This document shows, piece by piece, positions 1-7,449 of a DNA stretch of 11,764 bases; the stretch's first letter is position 1, and every line of letters begins with the position of its first letter. The stretch is from Halomonas halophila (GTDB lineage: Bacteria > Pseudomonadota > Gammaproteobacteria > Pseudomonadales > Halomonadaceae). The DNA lies in the NCBI GenBank assembly GCA_002433675.1, contig DJIP01000208.1, positions 1-11,764 of the forward strand, read 5' to 3'. The notes under the pieces were generated by a model. That model ran no database searches, was not told the origin of the DNA, and saw only the letters and a list, made by a program, of their open reading frames with translations. The position numbers were made by a program, and so were the translations under genes.

Positions 1-1
1 C

Positions 2-2392
2 AAGGGACTGTCGATTACCGGTGCCCCGGAGGCGTTTGTTCTGGACACCGAGGTCGAGATCTCGCCCGAGGACAACACCGCGCTATCCGGGCTCTACCGT
101 TCCGGTGGCATGTTCTGCACCCAGTGCGAAGCGGAAGGGTTCCGTCGCATCACCTTCTACCCGGACCGCCCGGACGTGATGGCGACCTTCTCGACCACCG
201 TGATCGGCGACCTGACCCGTGAGCCGGTCTTGCTGTCCAACGGCAACCCGGTGGAGCGGGGTGAGCTGGCGGATGGTCGCCACTTCGTGACCTGGGACGA
301 TCCTCACCCCAAACCCGCCTACCTGTTTGCGCTGGTGGCCGGTGACCTGAAGAAGGTCGAGGACCGCTTCACCACCATGAGCGGCCGCGACGTCACCCTG
401 CAGATCTGGGTCGAGGAAGAAAACCTCGACAAGACCGACCACGCCATGGGCTCACTCAAGCGTGCCATGCGCTGGGACGAAGAGGCCTACGGTCGCGAGT
501 ACGACCTGGACCTGTTCATGATCGTGGCGGTCAACGATTTCAACATGGGCGCCATGGAGAACAAGGGGCTCAACATCTTTAACTCGGCGGCGGTGCTGAC
601 CCACCCCAACACCGCCACCGACGCTGCCTTCCAGCGGGTCGAGGGCATCGTCGCCCACGAGTACTTCCATAACTGGTCGGGCAATCGCGTTACCTGCCGT
701 GACTGGTTCCAGCTGTCGCTGAAGGAAGGCTTCACCGTCTTTCGCGATCAGAGCTTCTCGGCCGAGGTCAATTCCGCGCCGGTCAAGCGTATCGAGGAAG
801 TATCGTTCTTCCGCACCGCCCAGTTCGCCGAGGACGCGGGGCCCACGGCCCACCCGATTCGCCCCGACTCCTACATCGAGATCGGCAACTTCTACACCCT
901 GACCATCTACGAGAAGGGTGCCGAGGTGGTGCGGATGCTGTCCAACCTGGTGGGGCCGGAGATCTTCCGCAAGGGCTCGGACCTGTACTTCTCGCGCTTT
1001 GACGGCCAGGCGGTCACCATCGAGGACTTCGTCGACTGCATGGCCGAAGTGTCCGGACAGGATCTCGGTCAGTTCATGCGCTGGTACTCCCAGGCGGGTA
1101 CGCCGGAGATCGACGCCTTCGGTGAGTACGATTACGCCAACTCCCGCTACCGGCTGATCCTGCGCCAGCGCACGCCGGCCACCCCTGGTCAGCCGGAAAA
1201 ACAGGCGTTGCATATCCCCATTCGCCTGGGCCTGGTCGGTACCAAGAGCGGCCGTGACCTGTCGATGACCCTGGACGGTGAGAGCCTGGGCAGAGACGCC
1301 GTCATCCATCTGCGCGAAGACGAACAGGAGTTCATCTTCACCGATATCGAGGAAGCCCCGGTGCCCTCGCTGCTGCGCGGGTTCTCGGCGCCGGTCAAGC
1401 TGTCCTTCCCGTATTCGCGGGAGGATCTGGCCTTCCTGATGGCCCACGACAGCGATGGCTTCAACCGCTGGGACGCCGGCCAGCGGCTGACCCTGCTGGC
1501 CCTGGATGATCTGATCGCGGCCCACCGCAATGGCGTTGAGAAGGTCATGGATACCCGCCTGGTCGAGGCCTTCCGTGCACTGATCGAGGAAGGCAACGAC
1601 GACAAGGCGGTGCTGGCCGAGATGCTGCAATTGCCGAGCGAGGCCTACATCGCCGAACAGCAGCCGCTGGTCGACGTGGACGCCATCCACGCCGCGCGCA
1701 CCTTCATCCAGCAGTCCCTGGCGCATGAGTTGCGTGACGAACTGCTGGCACTGTATCGCGACAACCAGAGTGACGCCGCCTACGCGCCCACGCCCGAGCA
1801 GATTGGCCAGCGCGCCCTGAAGAATGTCGCCCTGTCCTACCTGATGAGCATCGAGGACGAGGTGGCGATCGAGCTGGCCCAGGTCCAGTTCGAGGCCGAC
1901 CACAACATGACCGACGTGCGCCATGCGTTGACGTTGCTGGTCCACAGTAGCCGCTCGGATATCGCCGATCCGGCGCTCAAGGCCTTCGGGCGCAAGTGGT
2001 CTCATGATCCGCTGGTAATGGATCAGTGGTTCAGCCTGCAGGTAACCCGTCCCCAGGCGGACGCCCTGGATCGGGTGCGCTATCTGATGGAACACCCGGC
2101 CTTCTCGCTGAAGAATCCCAACAAGGTGCGCGCGCTGATCGGTGCCTTTGCCGGGCAGAATCGGGTCAACTTCCACCGCCTGGACGGCGAAGGCTATCGC
2201 CTGCTGGCCGACGTGGTGATCGAGCTGAACCGGCTGAACCCCGAGATCGCCGCACGCATCATCACGCCGCTGACGCGCTGGCAGCGCTTCGACGAGGCCC
2301 GCCAGGCGCTGATGCGCGCCGAACTGGAGCGGATCCGTGGCGAGGAACTCTCGCCCAACGTCTACGAGATCGTGGAAAAGGCGCTGGCCTGA
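2..2392 (+). CDS. pepN: Aminopeptidase N (M1 family zinc metallopeptidase), 5' end missing
   Basis: Removes N-terminal amino acids from peptides in the cytoplasm as a zinc enzyme of the M1 family. The reading frame is open from base 2, so the gene starts before the window; the ATG at 110 is internal. Seen directly: the substrate-binding GAMENKG motif at 548-568, the zinc motif HEYFH at 656-670 followed by NW, and the third zinc ligand Glu in KEGFTVFRD (about 725). A Tyr in IYEKGAEVV (about 908) fits the transition-state tyrosine. Spacing between these motifs matches E. coli PepN residue for residue (GAMEN 261, HEXXH 297, Glu320, Tyr381), which implies that about 78 N-terminal residues are missing. 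About 796 codons are present, including the whole C-terminal helical domain, and the gene ends at TGA 2390-2392. No frameshift or lost catalytic residue is visible. It converges on the minus-strand gene at 2516-2809. Confidence 0.97.
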   Translation, partial: KGLSITGAPEAFVLDTEVEISPEDNTALSGLYRSGGMFCTQCEAEGFRRITFYPDRPDVMATFSTTVIGDLTREPVLLSNGNPVERGELADGRHFVTWDDPHPKPAYLFALVAGDLKKVEDRFTTMSGRDVTLQIWVEEENLDKTDHAMGSLKRAMRWDEEAYGREYDLDLFMIVAVNDFNMGAMENKGLNIFNSAAVLTHPNTATDAAFQRVEGIVAHEYFHNWSGNRVTCRDWFQLSLKEGFTVFRDQSFSAEVNSAPVKRIEEVSFFRTAQFAEDAGPTAHPIRPDSYIEIGNFYTLTIYEKGAEVVRMLSNLVGPEIFRKGSDLYFSRFDGQAVTIEDFVDCMAEVSGQDLGQFMRWYSQAGTPEIDAFGEYDYANSRYRLILRQRTPATPGQPEKQALHIPIRLGLVGTKSGRDLSMTLDGESLGRDAVIHLREDEQEFIFTDIEEAPVPSLLRGFSAPVKLSFPYSREDLAFLMAHDSDGFNRWDAGQRLTLLALDDLIAAHRNGVEKVMDTRLVEAFRALIEEGNDDKAVLAEMLQLPSEAYIAEQQPLVDVDAIHAARTFIQQSLAHELRDELLALYRDNQSDAAYAPTPEQIGQRALKNVALSYLMSIEDEVAIELAQVQFEADHNMTDVRHALTLLVHSSRSDIADPALKAFGRKWSHDPLVMDQWFSLQVTRPQADALDRVRYLMEHPAFSLKNPNKVRALIGAFAGQNRVNFHRLDGEGYRLLADVVIELNRLNPEIAARIITPLTRWQRFDEARQALMRAELERIRGEELSPNVYEIVEKALA

Positions 2393-2434
2393 TATAGCGA
2401 CGACGATCGCTCCCGGAGCCACCGTCACCAATGC

Positions 2435-2460
2435 CAACGCCGCCCCTCGGGGCGGCGTTG
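2435..2460. terminator. Hairpin terminator between convergent genes
   Basis: A perfect 12-base inverted repeat (CAACGCCGCCCC / GGGGCGGCGTTG) is separated by TC, 43 bases after the pepN stop. The stem is very GC-rich. Neither side has a good T tract (TTGTGCTGTG on plus), so it is a plausible but not textbook intrinsic terminator. By position it would serve pepN on plus and the small membrane gene on minus. Confidence 0.7.
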
Positions 2461-2480
2461 TGCTGTGTGCTACCGGCTCG

Positions 2481-2522
2481 GCAGGCCCTGAATGCGGCCT
2501 GCTTCAGGGACGCATTCAGGGC
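2481..2522. repeat. Nested, mutually exclusive inverted repeats at a gene end
   Basis: Three overlapping perfect inverted repeats lie here. GCCCTGAATGCG (2485-2496) pairs with CGCATTCAGGGC (2511-2522), 12 bases. CCCTGAA (2486-2492) pairs with TTCAGGG (2503-2509). GCAGGCC (2481-2487) pairs with GGCCTGC (2496-2502). They share bases, so only one can form fully at a time. The right arm of the longest includes the TGA stop of the minus-strand gene ending at 2516. No T tract follows on either strand, so a simple terminator is not supported; it could be a REP-like element or an mRNA 3'-end structure. Confidence 0.6.
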
Positions 2523-2809
2523 AGCAGCATGCCCAGGGTCAAGAGGCCCAACAGGGCCCACAGCAGGGCGGCGATGGGGGAGCCACCGAGGATCGCGCGT
2601 AGACCCCGCCAAAGAAAGAACAGGCCCAGCACCAGCAGCGCCAGGGTGAAGAAGGTCGGCGCGATGCCCAGCGAGCGAGACAGGCCGTCGATAAAGCCGG
2701 CGGCAGCGTCATCGATGCTGTTGAAGAAGGCGCCGAGGGTATCGACCACAAAGCGAATCAGGGTGCCAAGGGCCTCGCCCAGCCAGGTAAAGACGTCTTC
2801 CACCGCCAT
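2516..2809 (-). CDS. Small membrane protein of unknown function, 97 aa
   Basis: I do not recognise a family. The frame is open further upstream to 3043, but I chose the ATG at 2807-2809. AAGGA lies just before it (spacing only 3 bases), and the upstream stretch encodes a basic, low-complexity run overlapping the antiporter gene. From this start the protein has an N-terminal helical, amphipathic part (about 5-45, with FVVDTLGAFF) and two hydrophobic segments (about 50-69 and 78-96). These are separated by a short positively charged loop, WRGLRAILGG, and the protein ends at MLLP. It probably sits in the inner membrane, with the Arg-containing loop favouring a cytoplasmic hairpin turn (inference). 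It lies 154 bases downstream of the antiporter on the same strand with no clear terminator between, so co-transcription is possible. The stop codon is inside an inverted repeat. Confidence 0.65.
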   Translation of the reverse strand: MAVEDVFTWLGEALGTLIRFVVDTLGAFFNSIDDAAAGFIDGLSRSLGIAPTFFTLALLVLGLFFLWRGLRAILGGSPIAALLWALLGLLTLGMLLP

Positions 2810-2963
2810 GCATCCTTGTCGTGGAGCTTGCAAGGGGCCTTGGCGTGAGCCTTGAGCACGCGCCTTGGCCATGAGAGCCCCGAGTATCCGCATCCGGCCT
2901 GCCCACGGCAAGTCCCGTGGCCGAGCGCGTCTGGGTGTTGCACGGCTCTGCGCGCGGTAGGTC

Positions 2964-4586
2964 CTAGCCGAGTTGTTCGGTGCGCGAGATGATGCCTGCT
3001 TCCTCCGCCGCACTGTCGGCCAGGGCTCGGCCGGCCTCGTCATAGACGTGGTAGACCGCGTGGGCGCCCAGTTCGCGGATGGTGTCGATCTCCTCGAGGT
3101 ACTCGACCACGGCGGTGATCTTGCCCGGGAAGTGACGGCTTCGCAGCTGCTTCAGGGCGAACAGGTTACCGGCATGGTGGGGCATCGCCAGTACCACCAG
3201 TTCTACCTCGGAGGACATCAGCATCTTGTCCCAGAAGTCCGAGTCCACGGCATCGCCCTCGACGATATTGAAGCCCTTGCCGGCCAGCGTCTTGACACTC
3301 TTGGGATTGGAATCGACGCCCAGTACCTTGAGTCCATACTCCTTGGTCAGGCGACGGTAGACGCTGCGACCGATGCGGCCCATGCCCAGCACCACCGCCT
3401 CGGCGTCGCCGACCTCGATGGGACGGTCGCTGGGTGACAGCGAGGCCTCGTCGACCGGTGGCAGGCGCGGCTCCAGCCAGCGGTAGAACTGTTCGCTGAC
3501 GGCATTGAGGATCGCCGACACCACAAAGCTCAGCGCGACCGCGAGCGACACCACCACCAGCCACTGTGGCGCCAGCCAGCCGCTGGATACCGCGATGGCA
3601 CCGACGATCAGTCCGAACTCGGAGTAGTTGCTCAGGCTCAGGGTGGCCAGCACCGAGGTCCGGTGACGCATGCCAAAACGCATCAATATGAACTGATAGA
3701 GGAGGCTCTTCAGTGGCAGCAGCGCCACCAGCAGCAGGGCTACGCCGAACAGCGACCAGCTGGGCAGAGCGGTAAGGCCGATGCTCAGGAAGAAGCCGAC
3801 CAGCAGCAGTTCCTTGATGTTGAACATCGAGCGGGACAGCGTCTGGGCGGCAGGGTGGGGCGCCAGCAGCATGCCGATGATCAGCGCACCCAGATCCCCC
3901 TTGACGCCGACTGCCTCGAACAGGCCGTAGCCCAGCACCAGCGCCATCACCACGCCACACAGCATCTGCATCTCGCCGTGGCCCATGCGATCGAGCAGTC
4001 GTCGCAGCAGCGGCGCCAGCGGCAGCAGCGCGAACAGGCCCAGGGCCCAGGGGCTAGGCAACTTGCCGGTGGAGGCGGTGAGAAAGATCACCGCGAACAG
4101 GTCCTGCATGATCAGGATGCCGATCGCCAGGCGTCCGTAGGCCGCATGGGTCTCGCTGCGCTTTTCAAGCACCTTGACCACGAAGACGGTGCTGGAGAAC
4201 GACAGGGCGAACGCCAGCACCAGCAGCGTCGTCAGATCGAGTCCTGCCAGCAGACCGTTGGGTGAAGCCAGCCAGCCGAGGGTGACGATCGCCTTCAGGA
4301 CAGCCAGAATACCTACGAACAGCGCGACGCTTGCCAACATATGCAGGCTGGCACCTCCCCAGACGTCCGGACGCAGCAGGGTCTTGACGTTGAGCTTGAG
4401 GCCGATGGTAAACAGCATCAGGGTGACGCCAAGGTGGGCGATCAGCGTCAGGACAGGCGTTTCGTCGTAGCCGAGTGCATTGAGGATGAAGCCACCGGCG
4501 AGAAAACCTACCAAGGGTGGTAGTCTGAGGGCCATGGCGGCCAGGCCTGAAATAAAGGCGGTCAGCACAAAAATTGGTTCAATCAT
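2964..4586 (-). CDS. Kef-type cation:proton antiporter (CPA2) with NAD-binding regulatory domain
   Basis: Inner-membrane monovalent cation/H+ exchanger of the CPA2 family, 540 aa from the ATG at 4584-4586. GAG lies seven bases upstream of this start. A longer in-frame extension to 4823 is possible but runs through what looks like non-coding leader. Residues 1-365 form a multi-helix exchanger domain with about 12 hydrophobic segments, including LMLFTIGLKL, the conserved IMQDLFAV (159-166) and SNYSEFGL (319-326). Residues about 396-515 form a Rossmann RCK/TrkA-N domain: GMGRIG (401-406) is the dinucleotide loop and VLGVDSNP carries the Asp that ends strand 2. No separate TrkA-C domain follows; the protein ends soon after, at RTEQLG. 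In this family nucleotide or ligand binding to the RCK domain gates K+ (or Na+) efflux. The ion cannot be told from sequence. Resemblance is to YbaL/KefB/KefC, but I would not assign a symbol. Divergent from the lipid kinase gene. Confidence 0.93.
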   Translation of the reverse strand: MIEPIFVLTAFISGLAAMALRLPPLVGFLAGGFILNALGYDETPVLTLIAHLGVTLMLFTIGLKLNVKTLLRPDVWGGASLHMLASVALFVGILAVLKAIVTLGWLASPNGLLAGLDLTTLLVLAFALSFSSTVFVVKVLEKRSETHAAYGRLAIGILIMQDLFAVIFLTASTGKLPSPWALGLFALLPLAPLLRRLLDRMGHGEMQMLCGVVMALVLGYGLFEAVGVKGDLGALIIGMLLAPHPAAQTLSRSMFNIKELLLVGFFLSIGLTALPSWSLFGVALLLVALLPLKSLLYQFILMRFGMRHRTSVLATLSLSNYSEFGLIVGAIAVSSGWLAPQWLVVVSLAVALSFVVSAILNAVSEQFYRWLEPRLPPVDEASLSPSDRPIEVGDAEAVVLGMGRIGRSVYRRLTKEYGLKVLGVDSNPKSVKTLAGKGFNIVEGDAVDSDFWDKMLMSSEVELVVLAMPHHAGNLFALKQLRSRHFPGKITAVVEYLEEIDTIRELGAHAVYHVYDEAGRALADSAAEEAGIISRTEQLG

Positions 4587-4623
4587 GCAGGGACTCGGTC
4601 GAAATGGGGGCGTGTCTTGATCA

Positions 4624-4651
4624 ATTGTAAGGGAAATACGGGTCAAGTCAG
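4624..4651 (-). promoter_or_regulatory. Candidate sigma-70 promoter of the antiporter gene
   Basis: Read on the minus strand: CTGACT (4651-4646, 4 of 6 to TTGACA), a 16-base spacer, then TACAAT (4629-4624, 5 of 6 to TATAAT). The antiporter ATG is about 37 bases beyond. The rest of the 257-base divergent gap (4587-4843) shows no convincing second promoter for the lipid kinase gene. Confidence 0.4.
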
Positions 4652-4843
4652 CGCAATGACTGCGATTGTGCCCGTCCCGCAACAGCATAGGTGCGGCGTC
4701 GGCAGCAGGACGTGGCCGGGGGCCGGCAGGTGTCGGATTGCCCCTGCGGGCCTCCATGCCGGGAGAAGGATGTGATGAAATAGGCGCCGCACAGGGAGGA
4801 TGTGCGAGTTTCATGAACCTCATGTGAAAAAGGAAGCGTCAGG

Positions 4844-5773
4844 ATGACCCAGCCGCCGGGCACCAATCGGCTGATCCTCAACGGACAATCGGCGCAATTG
4901 CCGGAAGTGCGAAGCGCTGTCTTCGCCTGTCGGCGAGGCGGCCTCGATGTGGACGTGCGTGTCACCTGGGAAAAGGGCGACGGCGAACGCCAGGCCACCC
5001 AGGCCGGGCGCGATCGGGTCAAGCGAGTCATCGCCGGCGGTGGTGACGGTACCGTGCATGAGGTGGTCAACGGGCTGATGCAGTTGCCGCGCGAAGAGCG
5101 CCCCGAACTCGCCATCATGCCGTTGGGCAGCGCCAATGATCTGGCCAAGTCCCTGGGCCTGCCGCTCGGCCAGGCAGCGTCGCTGGACGCCGCCTGTCGT
5201 CTGCCCAGCCGCTGGGTGGATGTGCCAAGGATGAACGATCGCTATTTCATCAATATGGCCACCGGTGGTTTCGGTGCCGAGATCACCACATCGACGCCGA
5301 AGCCGCTAAAGCGCTTGATGGGCGGGGGCGCCTACTCGGTGTTCGGTGCCTTCAAGGCCTGGCGTTATCAGCTCTATCAGGGCCACCTGGCCTGGGACGG
5401 CGGCGAGAGCCGAGCGGGCATCTTTCTGCTGGGCATCGGCAATGGCATCCAGGCCGGTGGTGGTCAGCAGTTGACGCCGGCGGCGCGACTGGATGACGGC
5501 CTGTTCGACGTGCTGCTGGTGCGTGACTTCCGCTCGCTGCGCCAGCTACGGGCGATGATGCAGGAATTGCGAGCCAGGCCCTACCATGGGCAGTACGTCG
5601 ACGCCTTTCGCAGCGCCTGGTTGCGGTTTGAAGCCGATGGCGAGGCGCGACTGCCGCTGACGCTGGACGGCGAAGCCTGCTATCAGCGCGCGTTCGAGGC
5701 CCGAGTCATGCCGCTGGCACTTCGTCTGACCATGCCTGACAGCTGCCGCATGGCCTCGCCCCGGGGGGAATGA
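4844..5773 (+). CDS. yegS: YegS-type lipid kinase (diacylglycerol kinase catalytic domain)
   Basis: Predicted cytoplasmic or membrane-associated kinase that transfers phosphate from a nucleotide to a lipid hydroxyl; E. coli YegS phosphorylates phosphatidylglycerol in vitro. Length is 309 aa against 299 for E. coli. The start is supported by AGGAA eight bases upstream. The N-terminal nucleotide-binding domain carries GGGDGT (65-70) followed by VHEVVNGL, then PLGSANDLA (93-101), the family's PLGTxNDxA motif. The C-terminal beta-sandwich has the usual LDDGLFDVLLV (about 212-222) and a late LDGE motif. All expected motifs are present, so it should be active. The physiological lipid is uncertain. 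A DgkB/BmrU-type diacylglycerol kinase is the alternative, but YegS is the nearer resemblance. It is followed after 157 bases by the lipoprotein gene on the same strand. Confidence 0.92.
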   Translation: MTQPPGTNRLILNGQSAQLPEVRSAVFACRRGGLDVDVRVTWEKGDGERQATQAGRDRVKRVIAGGGDGTVHEVVNGLMQLPREERPELAIMPLGSANDLAKSLGLPLGQAASLDAACRLPSRWVDVPRMNDRYFINMATGGFGAEITTSTPKPLKRLMGGGAYSVFGAFKAWRYQLYQGHLAWDGGESRAGIFLLGIGNGIQAGGGQQLTPAARLDDGLFDVLLVRDFRSLRQLRAMMQELRARPYHGQYVDAFRSAWLRFEADGEARLPLTLDGEACYQRAFEARVMPLALRLTMPDSCRMASPRGE

Positions 5774-5842
5774 CCAGGGCGAGAGCCGCCACGGACGCTG
5801 CCCGACAGGCGAGATTGCGACGTGCTGAGGCGCCGAGGCGAG

Positions 5843-5871
5843 TTGCGTGGCCAGGGTGGCTTTGGTGCAAT
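5843..5871 (+). promoter_or_regulatory. Weak candidate promoter of the lipoprotein gene
   Basis: TTGCGT (5843-5848), a 17-base spacer, and TGCAAT (5866-5871). Matches are 3/6 and 4/6 with ideal spacing, 59 bases before the lipoprotein start. It is offered because the gap after yegS is long enough for an independent promoter. Alternatively the gene is read through from yegS, since no good terminator is visible in 5774-5842. Confidence 0.25.
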
Positions 5872-5930
5872 AGCGCACGGTCAATCATGGAGATTGGGCG
5901 TATGGACAAAGGCTTTACGGAGAGAAGACG

Positions 5931-6761
5931 ATGGCAATGACCCCGCGAATGGCGGCGGCCCTGGTGGCACTTAGCGTGCCGCTTTGGCTGGTTGGGTGTG
6001 ATGGAGAGGAGCCCCCGGCGTCTCAGAGTGAGCCTTCCGCTGCTGAGCAAGAGCCTTCAGCTGCTGAGCAAGAGCCGACCGCTGCTCAGGAAGAGCCGTC
6101 AGTTACTGACGAGGAGCCTTCAGCTACTCAGCAAGAGCCTTCAGCTACTCAGCAAGAGCCGTCAGCGACTCAGAACGAGCCATCCGCTTCCGAGAGCGGG
6201 ATGTCCGCAGCCCAATCCGAGTCATCGGGTGAAGCGGCGTCGACCGGGGCCGACGGCGCGGAGAGCAATAGTGGCGCCGACGGAGCCAACGTAGACCTCG
6301 GCAGCAGCGCCACCGACACCCTGGAGCAGGGCCAGGCGCTACCGGGGGAAAGCACCGAGTCGGATGTCGATGCCATCCTCGAGGAGACCGAGCGGCGCTT
6401 CGAGGAAGCGCAACGCAAGATCGACGAGACCTATAAGCAGGCCGAGGCGACGAGCGCTACCCAAGGCACACTGGATGGCGAAGGGCAGCAGAGCGACGCA
6501 GGCGGCCAAGAAGCCTCATCGCCCTCGGTGCCGGACCCTGTCGAGGAACCGGTGCAACTCGAGGGATCGAGCGAGGAGGTCGACGCCATTCTTCAGGAAA
6601 CCGAACGTCGGTTCGAGGAAGCGAAGCGCAAGATCGACGAGACCTTCGAGCAGGCCGAGCGTCGGGCCCCCGAGGAGGTGCCCGCCGACGCTGACGCGTC
6701 CTTCGATGCTGACGTCAACGCCGAAGGCGATGTCGAGACCCGTACCGACAACGCGCCCTGA
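5931..6761 (+). CDS. Repeat-rich, acidic lipoprotein with duplicated coiled-coil segment
   Basis: I do not recognise this 276-aa protein. The ATG at 5931 has GGAGAG eight bases upstream. Residues 1-22 are a lipoprotein signal peptide ending in LVGC, with Cys23 as the acylation site and Asp24 at +2. Residues 34-89 are eight heptapeptides of the form EPSAxQQ, an extended, acidic, Pro-spaced linker. Residues 90-143 are low-complexity Ser/Gly/Ala/Glu. Residues 146-172 and 217-243 are two copies (23 of 27 identical) of a charged helix, VDAILxETERRFEEAxRKID and on to QAE, with small or hydrophobic residues in a 3-4 pattern as in coiled coils. The tail is acidic and disordered. No enzyme domain is seen. 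A structural or spacer role in the envelope, with the helices mediating self- or partner binding, is inference. The organisation resembles Lpp only in general form. It ends before a strong terminator. Confidence 0.88.
   Translation: MAMTPRMAAALVALSVPLWLVGCDGEEPPASQSEPSAAEQEPSAAEQEPTAAQEEPSVTDEEPSATQQEPSATQQEPSATQNEPSASESGMSAAQSESSGEAASTGADGAESNSGADGANVDLGSSATDTLEQGQALPGESTESDVDAILEETERRFEEAQRKIDETYKQAEATSATQGTLDGEGQQSDAGGQEASSPSVPDPVEEPVQLEGSSEEVDAILQETERRFEEAKRKIDETFEQAERRAPEEVPADADASFDADVNAEGDVETRTDNAP
6030..6197 (+). repeat. Eight tandem 21-base units coding for EPSAxQQ heptapeptides
   Basis: Eight in-frame 21-base units begin GAGCC. Units 5 (6114-6134) and 6 (6135-6155) are identical; units 1 and 2 differ by one base; units 3, 4, 7 and 8 are more diverged. 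A degenerate continuation follows (GMSAAQS). Length changes here would stay in frame and alter only linker length. Confidence 0.95.
6366..6659 (+). repeat. Duplicated 81-base segment encoding the coiled-coil helix
   Basis: The copies are at 6366-6446 and 6579-6659, offset by 213 bases. The protein copies match at 23 of 27 residues; by hand count the DNA matches at 68 of 81 bases, with most differences synonymous. This points to an older duplication kept under selection on the protein rather than a recent copy. Confidence 0.9.
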
Positions 6762-6810
6762 GCGTCTATTGGCCGGGCGTCACATCTGCGCGTCTTCGTC
6801 ATAGCCGCAA

Positions 6811-6830
6811 GGCTTGCCCGTCGGCAAGCT
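6811..6830. other. Small hairpin after the lipoprotein gene
   Basis: GCTTGCC (6812-6818) and GGCAAGC (6823-6829) form a 7-base stem with a CGTC loop, 50 bases after the lipoprotein stop. Only TCTC follows, so it is at best a weak terminator ahead of the stronger one at 6882-6905. Confidence 0.35.
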
Positions 6831-6881
6831 CTCATGGCATCCCTCCCGGCCCACCCCAGCCGACCCTGTCGGCCAACAAGA

Positions 6882-6905
6882 AAGGCCCACCGTACGGTGG
6901 GCCTT
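6882..6905. terminator. Bidirectional intrinsic terminator for the lipoprotein and csp genes
   Basis: A perfect 20-base palindrome, GGCCCACCGTACGGTGGGCC (6884-6903), is extended by AA/TT on each side. It is followed by CTTGT on plus and by TCTTGT on minus, so it has a T-rich exit in both directions. It lies between the convergent lipoprotein gene (ends 6761) and csp (ends 7029). The 115 bases from 6914 to 7028 hold nothing else recognisable. Confidence 0.9.
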
Positions 6906-7028
6906 CTTGTCGCTTGGGTGAGGATCGTCCATCACTTGCGGCAATCCTGTTCAAGCGTTGTTGCTTCACGGGTGGCTAGATCACGTTTCATGCGATCTCC
7001 CCGTGGCAAGGTCAGACAGGCGCTAGGC

Positions 7029-7235
7029 TCAGTCGGCGACCTTGATGTTGGAGGCCTGAAGGCCTTTCTTGCCCTGAGTCACCTCGAAGGAGACCTTCTG
7101 GCCGTCCTGCAGGGACTTGAAGCCTTCAGCCTGAATCTCGGAGAAGTGAGCGAACAGGTCGTCTCCGCCGTCGTCCGGAGAGATGAAGCCGTAGCCCTTG
7201 GTATCGTTGAACCACTTGACAGTGCCAGTTGCCAT
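7029..7235 (-). CDS. CspA-family cold-shock protein
   Basis: Small single-stranded nucleic-acid binding protein, 68 aa, typical for the CspA family, acting as an RNA chaperone in the cytoplasm. It is a single OB-fold cold-shock domain: [20 protein letters not shown] opens it, RNP1 is KGYGFI (13-18) and RNP2 is DLFAHFS (26-32). Both carry the aromatic residues that stack on bases, though RNP2 has DLFAHF where DVFVHF is commoner. The start at 7233-7235 is set by AAGGA eight bases upstream and by the conserved N-terminus; the longer open frame upstream to 7508 is leader. Whether it is cold-induced, stationary-phase or constitutive cannot be told from the sequence, so I give no symbol. It shares the terminator at 6882-6905. 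Confidence 0.96.
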   Translation of the reverse strand: MATGTVKWFNDTKGYGFISPDDGGDDLFAHFSEIQAEGFKSLQDGQKVSFEVTQGKKGLQASNIKVAD

Positions 7236-7283
7236 TGTCGATTTCCTTAACTCGCTAAATGATGGTGCAGGCTCAGTCACCCG

Positions 7284-7298
7284 GGGAGCTTTTCTCCC
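7284..7298 (-). other. Hairpin in the presumed csp mRNA leader
   Basis: On the minus strand GGGAG AAAAG CTCCC forms a 5-base stem with an A-rich loop about 50 bases before the csp start. No T tract follows, so it is not a terminator. A role in temperature- or self-dependent control is only a possibility. Confidence 0.3.
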
Positions 7299-7449
7299 GT
7301 CGTGTGGTCTGAACCCTGTTGCGTGGGCATGACAAGAAAGAAGGGCGCATTGCGTGTTTCGACAATAGAGCGATCGAACTACCACTGCTGACGTTTCTAC
7401 TTGCTGTCCTACGCTGCGGTCGAGTTCGCAATTCCGATCACCCGGGAAA

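Noticed and set aside
452..2437. Long open frame on the minus strand (661 codons) opposite pepN
   Set aside because: It lies wholly antisense to pepN, whose protein matches the M1 family throughout. The antisense translation shows no recognisable domain and is what high-GC third-position bias produces.
2903..2920. CCACGG/CCGTGG hairpin between the antiporter and the small membrane gene as a terminator
   Set aside because: The stem is only six bases and no T run follows on the minus strand.
4587..4823. N-terminal extension of the antiporter by 79 residues
   Set aside because: The extension is Pro/Arg-rich, unlike the family, and crosses the likely promoter at 4624-4651. The ATG at 4584-4586 opens directly into the first transmembrane helix.
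5755..5783. CTCGCCC/GGGCGAG inverted pair around the yegS stop as a terminator
   Set aside because: A 15-base loop, no T tract, and overlap with coding sequence make it a poor terminator candidate.
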